From contig JAOZPP010000008.1 in the NCBI GenBank assembly GCA_029932675.1, forward strand, positions 1 through 64,000: 64,000 nt of DNA, in the 5' to 3' direction. Shown piece after piece: positions 1 through 9,081 of this stretch. The translations under genes and the position numbers were made by a program. Numbering within the stretch: the stretch's first letter is position 1; every line of letters starts with the position of its first letter. Below the pieces are notes generated by a model. That model made no database searches. It saw only the letters and a list, made by a program, of their open reading frames with translations, and was not told the origin of the DNA. The stretch is from a bacterium. GTDB lineage: Bacteria > SM23-81 > DAOVCL01.

Positions 1-2
1 CC

Positions 3-110
3 TTAATAGAGAAGGGAAGGAACCTCACCGTGGTGCAGGACCCAGAGTTTCCCCCTGGGGTAAAGGCTAAGGTAGAAGTCTACTACACCGCACAAGAGGT
101 AAGCAAGTAG
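3..110 (+). CDS. 3' end of a CDS truncated by the window start (LIEKGRNLTVVQDPEFPPGVKAKVEVYYTAQEVSK*), product unknown
   Basis: Open frame from base 3 to TAG at 108-110, immediately followed by a strong intrinsic terminator hairpin. Confidence 0.5.
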   Translation, partial: LIEKGRNLTVVQDPEFPPGVKAKVEVYYTAQEVSK

Positions 111-123
111 ACCTCTCAACCAG

Positions 124-158
124 GGCCGTCGAGGTCCCTCCCTCGGCGGCCTTTTCCT
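124..158 (+). terminator. Rho-independent terminator
   Basis: ggccgtcgagg / cctcggcggcc 11-bp stem (one G-U), 6-nt loop, followed by ttttccttt. Confidence 0.85.
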
Positions 159-243
159 TTGAGGCCATTTCACCAGAGAAAAACCAGGAACCCGAAGGTA
201 CCTATTGGGCCACCTTGAGGGTAGAAAGTTACCAGTTGTAGAT

Positions 244-1182
244 CTATGGAGAAGCCTTGAATACCGGGAATTTGGCCATCACCGGTCGGTGGTCTGATAT
301 ATCCTGGAAGTAGTTGGGTAGCTCATCATCAAGCCTAAGGGTGGTGGTGGTTCCCCCCCTGTATTCATCGATAGCGTCTTTGGAGATGAGAATGTGATCA
401 ATGAGGCTGGAGTAACGGGGGTAAGAAGCGAAGTGAGGGTCACCGGCGAGGGGAAAGGTGAGAAAACGATAGTCAAGGGAGTCTTCAATGAAGACGGTGA
501 AGGCATTTTCACCGGGGGGGTCGTTGATCTGATCGTTCCAATCTCCGGCCACTACAAAATCCTTCTCCTCAGAGGAAGCTATCTGGGAATCAAGGTAGGC
601 TTTTAGCTTCTTGGCCGCCTCTCGACGCCGTTTAAGGTCAGTTGAGTCTGGCCCTGCCTTTAAATGAAGGACTAAAAGGCGGAAATCGAACCTCTGCCCA
701 TTGGCTTGGGCGACCACCGTCATCACTAATGGGGGACGAGGGAAGGCATAATGGTCATCCGTATAAATTTGGCCTACATTCAGAATGGTAATTAGGTTCT
801 TTTTGTAGATGACTCCAGTTTTTTGATACCAATCCCTGTAATTATCTTTGGAGTAGAGCCCATTGTAGTCTGGAAGGCCCTGAAGAAGTTGGCGAAAAGC
901 AACGGTATCACTGATCTCCTGGACGGCGAAGAGGTCAACGTCGAGATCTTCAATGATCCGTTGAACCTCCCCCACCGTGGTTTCTCCGGCTAGGGGGAAT
1001 GTCTCGATGTTCCAGGTAACGATCTCCAGGGTTTCGTCATCCCCTTTTGGGGTCACCGAAGGAAGGGGGACATCATTGAGTATCCTCTTCTCTCGACGGC
1101 CACAGGAGATAACTAATAAACTAATTCCCAACAAGGAGATAGATAAACACCGGAAAAGGGAGATTCCCCATCTTCTGCTCAT
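244..1182 (-). CDS. Endonuclease/exonuclease/phosphatase family lipoprotein
   Basis: Lipobox-like LLVISC; motifs VTWNIETFP, DLFAVQEI, VLHLKAG, VAGDWND, SDHRPV typical of the EEP fold. Confidence 0.85.
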   Translation of the reverse strand: MSRRWGISLFRCLSISLLGISLLVISCGRREKRILNDVPLPSVTPKGDDETLEIVTWNIETFPLAGETTVGEVQRIIEDLDVDLFAVQEISDTVAFRQLLQGLPDYNGLYSKDNYRDWYQKTGVIYKKNLITILNVGQIYTDDHYAFPRPPLVMTVVAQANGQRFDFRLLVLHLKAGPDSTDLKRRREAAKKLKAYLDSQIASSEEKDFVVAGDWNDQINDPPGENAFTVFIEDSLDYRFLTFPLAGDPHFASYPRYSSLIDHILISKDAIDEYRGGTTTTLRLDDELPNYFQDISDHRPVMAKFPVFKASP

Positions 1183-1404
1183 CTCTGCCTCACCATTCTC
1201 TGAGGTAATCTAATGCTAAACCCTATCTTTGTCAATAGGTTTAAATCCTTAGGTTCCCACACAATTTAAAATCTCCTTTAGTTTGAGAAGGACTTCCCTT
1301 CCCATTGCCTCCAGAGCGGGGTGATTTTTCCGGATTTAAAGAATTGGGTTGACAGGGAGGTGCTTTTTCGTTAAATTTTGGGCACAACTACCTAAGGAGG
1401 AGGG

Positions 1405-2904
1405 ATGGCTAAAAAATTTCATAACTTTATTGCTGGAAAGTGGTGTGAAGCCCAAAGCGGTCAGACCTTTGAGAACAGGAATCCGGCTAACTGGGATGAG
1501 GTCTTGGGGGTTTTCCCCAAGTCCGGAAAAGAGGACGTCGATAAAGCTGTGCGATCTGCCCAGGAGGGGTTCAAGGAATGGAGGAAGGTTCCTGCTCCCC
1601 AGCGGGGCCAGATTATGAAGAGGGTGGGGGATTTATTGGTCAAACACAAGGAAGATATCGCCCGTGGGATGACCAAGGAGATGGGGAAGGTGCTTATGGA
1701 AACAAGAGGAGATGTCCAGGAAGGGATTGACACGGCTTACTATGCGGCGGGTGAGGGGAGAAGGCTCTTTGGACAGACTGCTCCTTCAGAACTTCCTAGC
1801 AAGTTTTGTGTCTCCATTCGTCAGCCCATTGGAGTAGCAGGGGTAATTACTCCCTGGAACTTTCCTATGGCCATTCCCACTTGGAAGATCTTCCCCGCGC
1901 TTTTGTGCGGTAACTCCGTGGTCTTCAAACCTGCTTCTGATGTCCCCCTGACCGGGACGAGATTGGTAGAACTCCTCTTGGAGGCCGGGGTTCCACCGAA
2001 GGCTATAAATCTCGTTCATGGGACCGGTTCCACCGTGGGGATTCCCTTGGTAGAACATCCGGGAGTTGATGTCATCTCTTTCACTGGTTCCTCAGCGGTG
2101 GGGAGACAGATTAGCTCCATCTCCGGTCAGGGCCTGAAGAGGCTTTCCTTGGAGCTGGGCGGAAAGAACGCCCAGATCGTTATGGATGATGCCAACCTCG
2201 ATTTGGCCTTGGAAGGCGTTATCTGGGGAGCGTTTGGTACTACCGGGCAGAGGTGCACGGCCACCAGCAGGCTAATCCTTCAGGAGGGGATATATGAGGA
2301 GTTCGTAGAGCGGTTGGTGGAGAGGACGAGGAACCTTAAACTGGGCGATGGGTTGGATAGCTCCACGGATGTAGGACCAGTGATAAATGAGAAACAGAGG
2401 GAGAATATCCACAGCTACGTGGAGGTTGGCCAAAGGGAGGGGGCAAGGCTCCTTTGCGGTGGGGAATCAGCCAACGAGGGAAAGCTCTCCAAGGGATTTT
2501 TCTATAGGCCAACGATATTTGTGGATGTTACCCCCCAGATGAGGATAGCTAAGGAGGAGATATTTGGGCCTGTCCTCGCTGTTTTGAAGGTGAAGACCCT
2601 GGATGAAGCCATCGAGGTCCTTAATGCTACTCCTTATGGCCTCTCCTCTTCTATTTATACCCAGGATGTAAACCAGGCCTTTCGCGCCATAGAGGATATA
2701 GAGGCGGGGATAACCTATATCAACGGTCCCACAATTGGGGCGGAGGCACATCTTCCCTTTGGTGGCGTTAAGGATACCGGAAATGGACATCGGGAAGGAG
2801 GATGGACCGTATATGATATCTTCACTGAGTGGAAGACAATCTATGTGGATTACAGTGGGAAACTGCAGAAAGCTCAGATAGATACAGAGAAAGAAAGGGC
2901 TTGA
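1405..2904 (+). CDS. Aldehyde dehydrogenase family protein (possibly 2-aminoadipate-semialdehyde dehydrogenase by context)
   Basis: VTPWNFPMAIPTWK, FTGSSAVGRQI, LELGGKNAQIV, TTGQRCTA, EEIFGPVL ALDH motifs; RBS aaggagg. Confidence 0.93.
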   Translation: MAKKFHNFIAGKWCEAQSGQTFENRNPANWDEVLGVFPKSGKEDVDKAVRSAQEGFKEWRKVPAPQRGQIMKRVGDLLVKHKEDIARGMTKEMGKVLMETRGDVQEGIDTAYYAAGEGRRLFGQTAPSELPSKFCVSIRQPIGVAGVITPWNFPMAIPTWKIFPALLCGNSVVFKPASDVPLTGTRLVELLLEAGVPPKAINLVHGTGSTVGIPLVEHPGVDVISFTGSSAVGRQISSISGQGLKRLSLELGGKNAQIVMDDANLDLALEGVIWGAFGTTGQRCTATSRLILQEGIYEEFVERLVERTRNLKLGDGLDSSTDVGPVINEKQRENIHSYVEVGQREGARLLCGGESANEGKLSKGFFYRPTIFVDVTPQMRIAKEEIFGPVLAVLKVKTLDEAIEVLNATPYGLSSSIYTQDVNQAFRAIEDIEAGITYINGPTIGAEAHLPFGGVKDTGNGHREGGWTVYDIFTEWKTIYVDYSGKLQKAQIDTEKERA

Positions 2905-2905
2905 T

Positions 2906-4228
2906 ATGGAGAAGATCACACCCCAAAATGTGCATGCGGTCTTGAAGAAGCATATGCTCATCGATGGATACGATCTGGTCTTTGACCTGAAGAAAAGCCA
3001 GGGCTCCTATATTTATGACTCCAGGAAAGGGAGGAAGCTCTTAGACTTTTTTACCTTCTTTGCTTCCTCCCCCATAGGTTATAACCACCCTAAGCTAATT
3101 TCACCTGAGTTCCAGGAGAAGTTGGCCTATGTAGCCGTAAACAAGGTTACCAACTCCGATTTCTACACCGTTGAGCTGGCCGAATTCGTCGATACTTTTG
3201 CCCGAGTGGCTATCCCCCAGTATCTCCCTCACCTCTTTCTGATCAGTGGGGGAGCTCTGGCCGTGGAAAATGCCTTGAAGACAGCCTTTGACTGGAAGGT
3301 GAGGAAGAACTTTGCCAAAGGATACTCAAAGGAGAAGGGGCATCAGGTAATCGGCTTCGAGCAAGCCTTCCATGGGCGCACTGGTTATACCCTCTCCTTG
3401 ACCAATACTTTTGATCTGCGTAAGACGATGTATTTTCCCAAGTTTAGATGGCCAAGGGTATTAAATCCCAAGCTTACTTTCCCCCTGAATGAGGAGAATT
3501 TGAGGGAAGTAGAGAAGGCGGAGAAGGAGAGCTTGGCTCAGATCAAGGATGCTCTAGCGAAAAACCGGGATGATGTTGCCGCCATAATTATTGAGCCAAT
3601 CCAGGGGGAAGGGGGGGATAACCACTTCCGGGGCGAATTCCTGCGCGCCTTAAAGGAGATTGCCGATGAGGAGGAATTATTCCTTATCTTGGATGAGGTG
3701 CAGACGGGCATAGGCCTAACCGGCAAGATGTGGGCCCATCAGCATTTTGATCTGGAGCCGGATATAATCTGTTTTGGTAAGAAGAGTCAGGTTTGTGGGA
3801 TACTCTGTGGATCGAAAGTTGATGAAGTGGAGGGAAATGTCTTTCAGGAGTCGAGCAGGCTCAACTCCACATTTGGAGGAAACATAGTGGATATGGTGAG
3901 GTTTCAGCGATACCTGGAGGTCATCGAGGAGGAAAATTTAGTGGAGAATGCCCGCAGGATGGGGGACTATCTCCTCTCTAAGCTTCAGGAAATCCGGGAA
4001 TCCTTTCCCGAAAAGGTAAGTAATGTCCGGGGGAGGGGGCTGATGGCCGCCTTTGACTTGCCTGACTCCAGAATAAGGGATGAGCTTAAGGAAAGAATCT
4101 ACCAGAACGGTATGCTTTGCCTTGGCTGCGGCGAGCGAACGATAAGGTTTAGACCCCCGCTGAACATTTCCTCCGAGGAGATAGATGAAGGAGCCAGGAT
4201 TCTGTGGAAGAGCTTAAGGGAGGTTTAA
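2906..4228 (+). CDS. lat: L-lysine 6-transaminase (class III aminotransferase)
   Basis: N-term DGYDLVFDLKKSQGSYIYDSRKGRKLLDFFTFFASSPIGYNHPKL and ILDEVQTGIGLTGKMWAHQHF..DIICFGKK characteristic of lysine epsilon-aminotransferase. Confidence 0.88.
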   Translation: MEKITPQNVHAVLKKHMLIDGYDLVFDLKKSQGSYIYDSRKGRKLLDFFTFFASSPIGYNHPKLISPEFQEKLAYVAVNKVTNSDFYTVELAEFVDTFARVAIPQYLPHLFLISGGALAVENALKTAFDWKVRKNFAKGYSKEKGHQVIGFEQAFHGRTGYTLSLTNTFDLRKTMYFPKFRWPRVLNPKLTFPLNEENLREVEKAEKESLAQIKDALAKNRDDVAAIIIEPIQGEGGDNHFRGEFLRALKEIADEEELFLILDEVQTGIGLTGKMWAHQHFDLEPDIICFGKKSQVCGILCGSKVDEVEGNVFQESSRLNSTFGGNIVDMVRFQRYLEVIEEENLVENARRMGDYLLSKLQEIRESFPEKVSNVRGRGLMAAFDLPDSRIRDELKERIYQNGMLCLGCGERTIRFRPPLNISSEEIDEGARILWKSLREV

Positions 4229-4267
4229 ATCCGAATAACCAACTTCAGCCCTTAGACTTCCCACCAC

Positions 4268-4296
4268 GAGGTGGCAGACCCAAGATCTGCCACCTC
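4268..4296 (+). terminator. Probable terminator hairpin downstream of lat
   Basis: Perfect 11-bp inverted repeat gaggtggcaga..tctgccacctc, 7-nt loop, followed by aacttttct. Confidence 0.55.
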
Positions 4297-4449
4297 AACT
4301 TTTCTCCGCAGGAGAAGGGCCCACGGCTTCTGGGGCTTGAATGGGAGGTTCTCTTGCCGTAAACCAAGGGGAATAAATCAAACATTTGCTTGACAATTGG
4401 ATTCGGCTTTATTATTATGAGAGAAAGAACCCTTAGAAGGATGAGAGCA

Positions 4450-4944
4450 ATGAGTGAAGTTTTTTCCCCAGGTGACAAAGTTGTCCACAAGAGGTTGGGG
4501 GGAGGTTATATAAGGTCAGTAACCAAAAAGGAAATAGACGGAGAAGAGATAAATTGTTTGGAGATAGATTTCATTCTCAGCGATATGCGGGCCTATGTTC
4601 CCCTTTCTCAAACCGGACTAGAGGGGTTGCGGAAACCAATAAGTTCAGAGGAGATCGATGAGATGAGGGGAACTCTTCTCGCCCCTGCCACAGAGTTAGA
4701 GGGCGATTGGAAGAACAGGGCTAAATATCTCCGGGATAAACTCTGTCAGGGAAATCCTTATCAAATCGCAGAGATTATCAGGGACCTTTATCCGGGGGCA
4801 ATTTTAGATAAGTTAACCGCCACGGAAAAGTCGATCTTGGAGAGGGCCAAACACCTTTTGGCTAGCGAGGTGAGCCTGGTAGAGGGAATCACCCTTGACG
4901 AGGCGGTGGAGATAATAGAGGAGACCGTAGGAGAGAAGAGTTAG
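4450..4944 (+). CDS. CarD-like / CdnL family transcriptional regulator (ORF track starts at 4390; ATG at 4450 preferred)
   Basis: MSEVFSPGDKVVHKRLGGGYIRSV...; CarD/TRCF RNAP-interaction domain at N-terminus followed by helical domain. Confidence 0.75.
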   Translation: MSEVFSPGDKVVHKRLGGGYIRSVTKKEIDGEEINCLEIDFILSDMRAYVPLSQTGLEGLRKPISSEEIDEMRGTLLAPATELEGDWKNRAKYLRDKLCQGNPYQIAEIIRDLYPGAILDKLTATEKSILERAKHLLASEVSLVEGITLDEAVEIIEETVGEKS

Positions 4945-4952
4945 GGGAGAAG

Positions 4953-5813
4953 ATGTCTAGGGTAAGAAGGGCCAGATCAAGGAGGAGAGAATCATTGATA
5001 TTGGAGAGATATCTCAAAGATGTAAATACTATTCCCCTTCTCTCCCCGGAACAGGAGGCTGAGCTCTCCCAACGGATAAAGGAGGGAAGCCAGGAGGCTT
5101 TGCAACAACTGGTAAAGGCAAACCTCAGATTTGTGGTGAGCGTAGCGAAGCAATATCAGAATCAAGGGATGCCCCTCTTAGATCTGATCAATGAGGGGAA
5201 CATTGGCCTGATTGAGGCTGCAAAAAGGTTTGATGCGAGCAAAGGCTACAAATTCATCTCCTATGCGGTTTGGTGGATAAGACAAGCCATCCTTAAGGCG
5301 CTTGCTGAACAGTCTCGTTTGGTCAGGCTGCCCCTAAACAGGATAAGTGAGCTCTGTAAGATAGTCCAAAAGTCCAGATATCTCGAACAAAAACTACATC
5401 GAGCCCCTCAGATAAAGGAGATAGTTGAGGAATTAGGGATTGCCGAGGATGAAGCTACTGATATCATCCAGCTATCGGGCCTTCCCGCCCCTTTAGATGC
5501 CCCCTTGGATAGGGACGATGATCGCAGCCTTCTCCATATCTTGCCCAACGAGAGGCAGCCTTCTCCTGACAAGGAGACTATGGATAAAAGCTTGATCAGA
5601 GAGTTAAGGAGGATATTGGCTACCTTGGCTCCCAGAGAAGCGGAGATAATCAAGCTATATTATGGATTGGAGGGGGAGAGGCCCCATACCTTAGAGGAGA
5701 TTGGAAGGAAATTTGGGCTCTCCAGAGAGAGGGCGAGGCAGATTAAGAAGAAGGCCCTCATTAAACTCAGGCACACCTCCCGGAGTAGTTCTCTCAGGCC
5801 ATATATAAGTTGA
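4953..5813 (+). CDS. RNA polymerase sigma factor, RpoD/SigA family
   Basis: LSPEQEAELSQRIKEGSQEALQQLVKANLRFVVSVAKQYQNQGMPLLDLINEGNIGLIEAAKRFDASKGYKFISYAVWWIRQAI; C-term region 4.2 HTH. Confidence 0.95.
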   Translation: MSRVRRARSRRRESLILERYLKDVNTIPLLSPEQEAELSQRIKEGSQEALQQLVKANLRFVVSVAKQYQNQGMPLLDLINEGNIGLIEAAKRFDASKGYKFISYAVWWIRQAILKALAEQSRLVRLPLNRISELCKIVQKSRYLEQKLHRAPQIKEIVEELGIAEDEATDIIQLSGLPAPLDAPLDRDDDRSLLHILPNERQPSPDKETMDKSLIRELRRILATLAPREAEIIKLYYGLEGERPHTLEEIGRKFGLSRERARQIKKKALIKLRHTSRSSSLRPYIS

Positions 5814-5852
5814 CCTTGGTTATAAATATATAGGAAATTCTCTGGAGGAAAA

Positions 5853-6017
5853 ATGTTAGATGATGAGCTCTTACAAATTTTGGCCTGCCCAAAATGCAAG
5901 GGGGATCTGGAGTATGACCCCCAAGGGGGATGGCTCATCTGCCACCATTGTAGGTTGAAGTATCCCATCCGGGACGAGATCCCCGTAATGCTTATCGATG
6001 AGGCTGAAGAGTTCTAA
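5853..6017 (+). CDS. Trm112-like / UPF0434 family small zinc-ribbon protein (54 aa; not in ORF track)
   Basis: Translated by eye: MLDDELLQILACPKCKGDLEYDPQGGWLICHHCRLKYPIRDEIPVMLIDEAEEF; CPxCK..CxxC..YPIRDEIPVML hallmark; RBS ggagg. Confidence 0.93.
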   Translation: MLDDELLQILACPKCKGDLEYDPQGGWLICHHCRLKYPIRDEIPVMLIDEAEEF

Positions 6018-6020
6018 GGG

Positions 6021-6806
6021 ATGCAAGTTCCTTTCCGACTTACCGCTGCCCATCTGAAGTATGTAGTCCTTATCTTTACCCTCCTTCTTTCCCTAATTAT
6101 TATGGGTCTAAACCAGAGGGAAAAGACCCAGTTGGCCAAGGCCGGTTCTCTGGCCTTTATCCCCGCCCAAAGGCTGCTCTTTTACCTGGTGAGAATGGGA
6201 AATATCTATGAGGAGAATAGGAGGCTCAGGTTGCTGAACACTAAGCTCTCCCTTGAGGTGAGGAGGATGGAGCACCTAAAGGAGGAAAACGATAGGCTGC
6301 GGAAGATACTCAACTTCAAGGAGAGGGCCCCCTACAGGTTGGTTCCTGCTGAGATCATCGGGAGGGGACCGGAGAGATCGGCCAATTCCTTGATCATAGA
6401 TAGTGGAGAGGCCGAAGGGATAAGGGTGAACCAGCCCGTGATCTCCGCTGAGGGTTTGGTGGGGAGGATAATAGAGGTGCGGGGAGGGAGATCAACTGTC
6501 CTCCTCCTCTTGGACCCAAACTGCAGGGCCAGCTCTCTGGTGGAGAGGAGCAAGGTCTATTCCTTAATGGAATGTGATGGGGGGAGATGCTACTTAAAGG
6601 GCGTTCCCCTCTACGCTGACGTTCAAAAGGGGGATGTAGTAGTCACTTCCGGATGGGGGGGGATATTCCCCCCAAACTTGAGGCTGGGAACGGTGAGGAG
6701 GGTTTCTACCCGCAAGTCAAAGCTTCTCAAGGAAGTAGAGGTAAAGCCAGCGGTTGATTTCACCGGTCTCAAGGAAGTCTTTGTCCTGCAAAGGGAAGAG
6801 GATTGA
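6021..6806 (+). CDS. mreC: Rod shape-determining protein MreC
   Basis: Coiled coil followed by IIGRGPERSANSLIIDSGEAEGIRVNQPVISAEGLVGRI; precedes mreD. Confidence 0.93.
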   Translation: MQVPFRLTAAHLKYVVLIFTLLLSLIIMGLNQREKTQLAKAGSLAFIPAQRLLFYLVRMGNIYEENRRLRLLNTKLSLEVRRMEHLKEENDRLRKILNFKERAPYRLVPAEIIGRGPERSANSLIIDSGEAEGIRVNQPVISAEGLVGRIIEVRGGRSTVLLLLDPNCRASSLVERSKVYSLMECDGGRCYLKGVPLYADVQKGDVVVTSGWGGIFPPNLRLGTVRRVSTRKSKLLKEVEVKPAVDFTGLKEVFVLQREED

Positions 6807-6809
6807 ATT

Positions 6810-7346
6810 ATGGCCCAGAAGATCATCAAATATCTTCTCGTCTTCCTTTTGGTCACTATCCTTCAATCCACAGTAGTGGATGCCTTCTCCATCCAGGGAA
6901 TAAAACCAGATCTGATCCTCTTCTTTCTCTTCTACATCGCGCTTAAGGAGGGACCTGTTTGGGGGGCCATTTGGGGGTTTATCTTTGGGTTGACCATTGA
7001 CTCCACCTATACCCCCCTCCAGTTGGGGATTGGTTCCTTTAGCCAGGCCAGTTTCGGTTTCCTGGCCGGTAATTGGGGGGATAAGATCTACCTGGAGACC
7101 CCTCGTTCTAAGAGCCTTTTCCTCTTCTCTTTAGTCATCATTCATGATATCCTCAGGTATGGGTTGGGGAGGATAGGCGACTGCGGACTTGCCTTTTGGC
7201 ACCTTCTCCTCACTAAGACCCTCCCCGCGGCTGCCTATACAGCTATCCTCGGGGGGGGTATCTACTATCTCCTTAAGAGACAGGCTGAAAAGGGATATAT
7301 AATTGGTTCACTCAAGGGGAAAGAGGAGGCAGGGAGGGGAGCCTAA
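6810..7346 (+). CDS. mreD: Rod shape-determining protein MreD
   Basis: Hydrophobic, GIKPDLILFFLFYIALKEGPVWGAIWGFIFGL; position between mreC and mrdA. Confidence 0.88.
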   Translation: MAQKIIKYLLVFLLVTILQSTVVDAFSIQGIKPDLILFFLFYIALKEGPVWGAIWGFIFGLTIDSTYTPLQLGIGSFSQASFGFLAGNWGDKIYLETPRSKSLFLFSLVIIHDILRYGLGRIGDCGLAFWHLLLTKTLPAAAYTAILGGGIYYLLKRQAEKGYIIGSLKGKEEAGRGA

Positions 7347-9081
7347 ATACAGGGCCTCGATTTGGCTTCTCCTGGTCCTCTTCGGTCTTCTCTCCTTAAG
7401 GCTTATCTGGCTCCAGGGGCTTCAATCGGCAAGGTATAGGAGATGGGCGGAGAACAATCGGGTCAGGGCGCTTAGGATTCAGGCTCCCCGGGGTGAGATA
7501 AGGGACCGAGAGGGGAATATCCTCGCGCAGGATCGGCCCTCCTATACAGTTTCCATCATTCCCTCCCAATTCAACAGGGATGAGGAGCCCATCTTGGTCA
7601 GGCTTCTCTCCCTCGATTCGGCTTCCGTCGATAAGAAGATTGGCCAGAGGGGACTTCCACCCTTTGAACCCCTCCGGCTGAAGAGGGATGTGGACTTTCA
7701 CCTGATTTGTTGGCTGGAGGAACATGGCCTTTCCGGGGTGATCTATGAATTGGAGCCGAGAAGGTTCTATCCCTATGGGGAGGCAACTGCTCACCTCTTG
7801 GGGTATGTAGGCCAGCTTTCCAGGGGGGAGTACGAAAGGCTTAGATCCTTAGGGTATGGATATAATTCTGTCATCGGCAGATTTGGGTTGGAAAAGGAAT
7901 ACGAAAGCCTTCTGCGGGGTCGGGATGGGGTGGAATACTGGGAAGTAACCGCCTATGGCAAGCCGGTGGGAAGATTTGAAGGCAAACCCACCCAATTACC
8001 CCAACCAGGGTCCCAGCTCGATCTCACTTTGGACCTCCAGCTCCAGATCTGGATCAGAGATAACTTTCCTGATACCCTAAATGGCTCTGTTGTAGCCATA
8101 GACCCACGTAACGGGGGGGTATTAGCCCTTTATAGTTCACCCTCATTCGACCCCAATCTCCTCTCCGGGGTTACCCAGGAGAGCACATGGACCAACCTGA
8201 GGGAAGATCCCCGTTCCCCCCTTATCAACCGGGCCATTCAGGCTGCCTATCCACCAGGATCAACCCTGAAACCTATAGTGGCGGGCGCGGCACTTCAGGA
8301 AGGCCTGGTGGAGGAGTCAACTAGGCTTACCCCTTGCCAGGGGGCGTTTAGGTATGGCAATAGGCTGTTTAGGTGTTGGAAGGTTCATGGAGATTTGGAT
8401 CTCGAGGGGGCCATAGTCCAATCCTGTGATATATACCACTACCAACTGGGGATTATGCTTGGGGTGGAGGGGCTTTCGGCTTATGCGCTCAAATGTGGGT
8501 TGGGAAGAAAGCAGGGTATTGACCTCCCCGGAGAGGTTCCTGGTCTGGTCCCCACCCCCCGCTACTTCAACGAAAGATATGGTAAGGGGAGATGGACAAC
8601 GGGGTTAGCCCTTAACCTGGCTATTGGACAGGGGGAGACCTTGGTGACTCCCCTGCAGATTGCGGTGATCTACTCCGCAATCGCTAATGGAGGGTGGCTT
8701 TATACCCCTTTCTTGGTTAAGGGAATAAAGGGTCCAGATGGTTCCTATAGGCGGCCGAAGAGGGACAACCCTCAGAGGCTGCCCTTTTCCCCTGCCGTGC
8801 TTAAGGTGCTCAGGAAGGCTCTCATAGGGGTAGTCAACGATGAGGAGGGAACGGGCCAGAGGGCACAGCTAAAGAAGGTTTTGGTAGCCGGGAAGACTGG
8901 AACTGCTCAGAACCCTCATGGCCCGGATCACGCCTGGTTTGTTGGCTATGCACCCGCCGATAATCCGAAGATAGCGGTTGCGGTTCTGTTGGAAAATGGA
9001 GGACATGGGGGGACTACTGCTGCCCCTTTAGCCGGTGAAATCATGCGCTTTTACCTAAGAGGCGAAGATGAGGGGCTTTGA
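7303..9081 (+). CDS. mrdA: Penicillin-binding protein 2 (peptidoglycan transpeptidase); exact start uncertain
   Basis: IRDREGNILAQDRPSY, YPPGSTLKP (SxxK), KTGTAQN motif. Confidence 0.94.
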   Translation: MVHSRGKRRQGGEPKYRASIWLLLVLFGLLSLRLIWLQGLQSARYRRWAENNRVRALRIQAPRGEIRDREGNILAQDRPSYTVSIIPSQFNRDEEPILVRLLSLDSASVDKKIGQRGLPPFEPLRLKRDVDFHLICWLEEHGLSGVIYELEPRRFYPYGEATAHLLGYVGQLSRGEYERLRSLGYGYNSVIGRFGLEKEYESLLRGRDGVEYWEVTAYGKPVGRFEGKPTQLPQPGSQLDLTLDLQLQIWIRDNFPDTLNGSVVAIDPRNGGVLALYSSPSFDPNLLSGVTQESTWTNLREDPRSPLINRAIQAAYPPGSTLKPIVAGAALQEGLVEESTRLTPCQGAFRYGNRLFRCWKVHGDLDLEGAIVQSCDIYHYQLGIMLGVEGLSAYALKCGLGRKQGIDLPGEVPGLVPTPRYFNERYGKGRWTTGLALNLAIGQGETLVTPLQIAVIYSAIANGGWLYTPFLVKGIKGPDGSYRRPKRDNPQRLPFSPAVLKVLRKALIGVVNDEEGTGQRAQLKKVLVAGKTGTAQNPHGPDHAWFVGYAPADNPKIAVAVLLENGGHGGTTAAPLAGEIMRFYLRGEDEGL

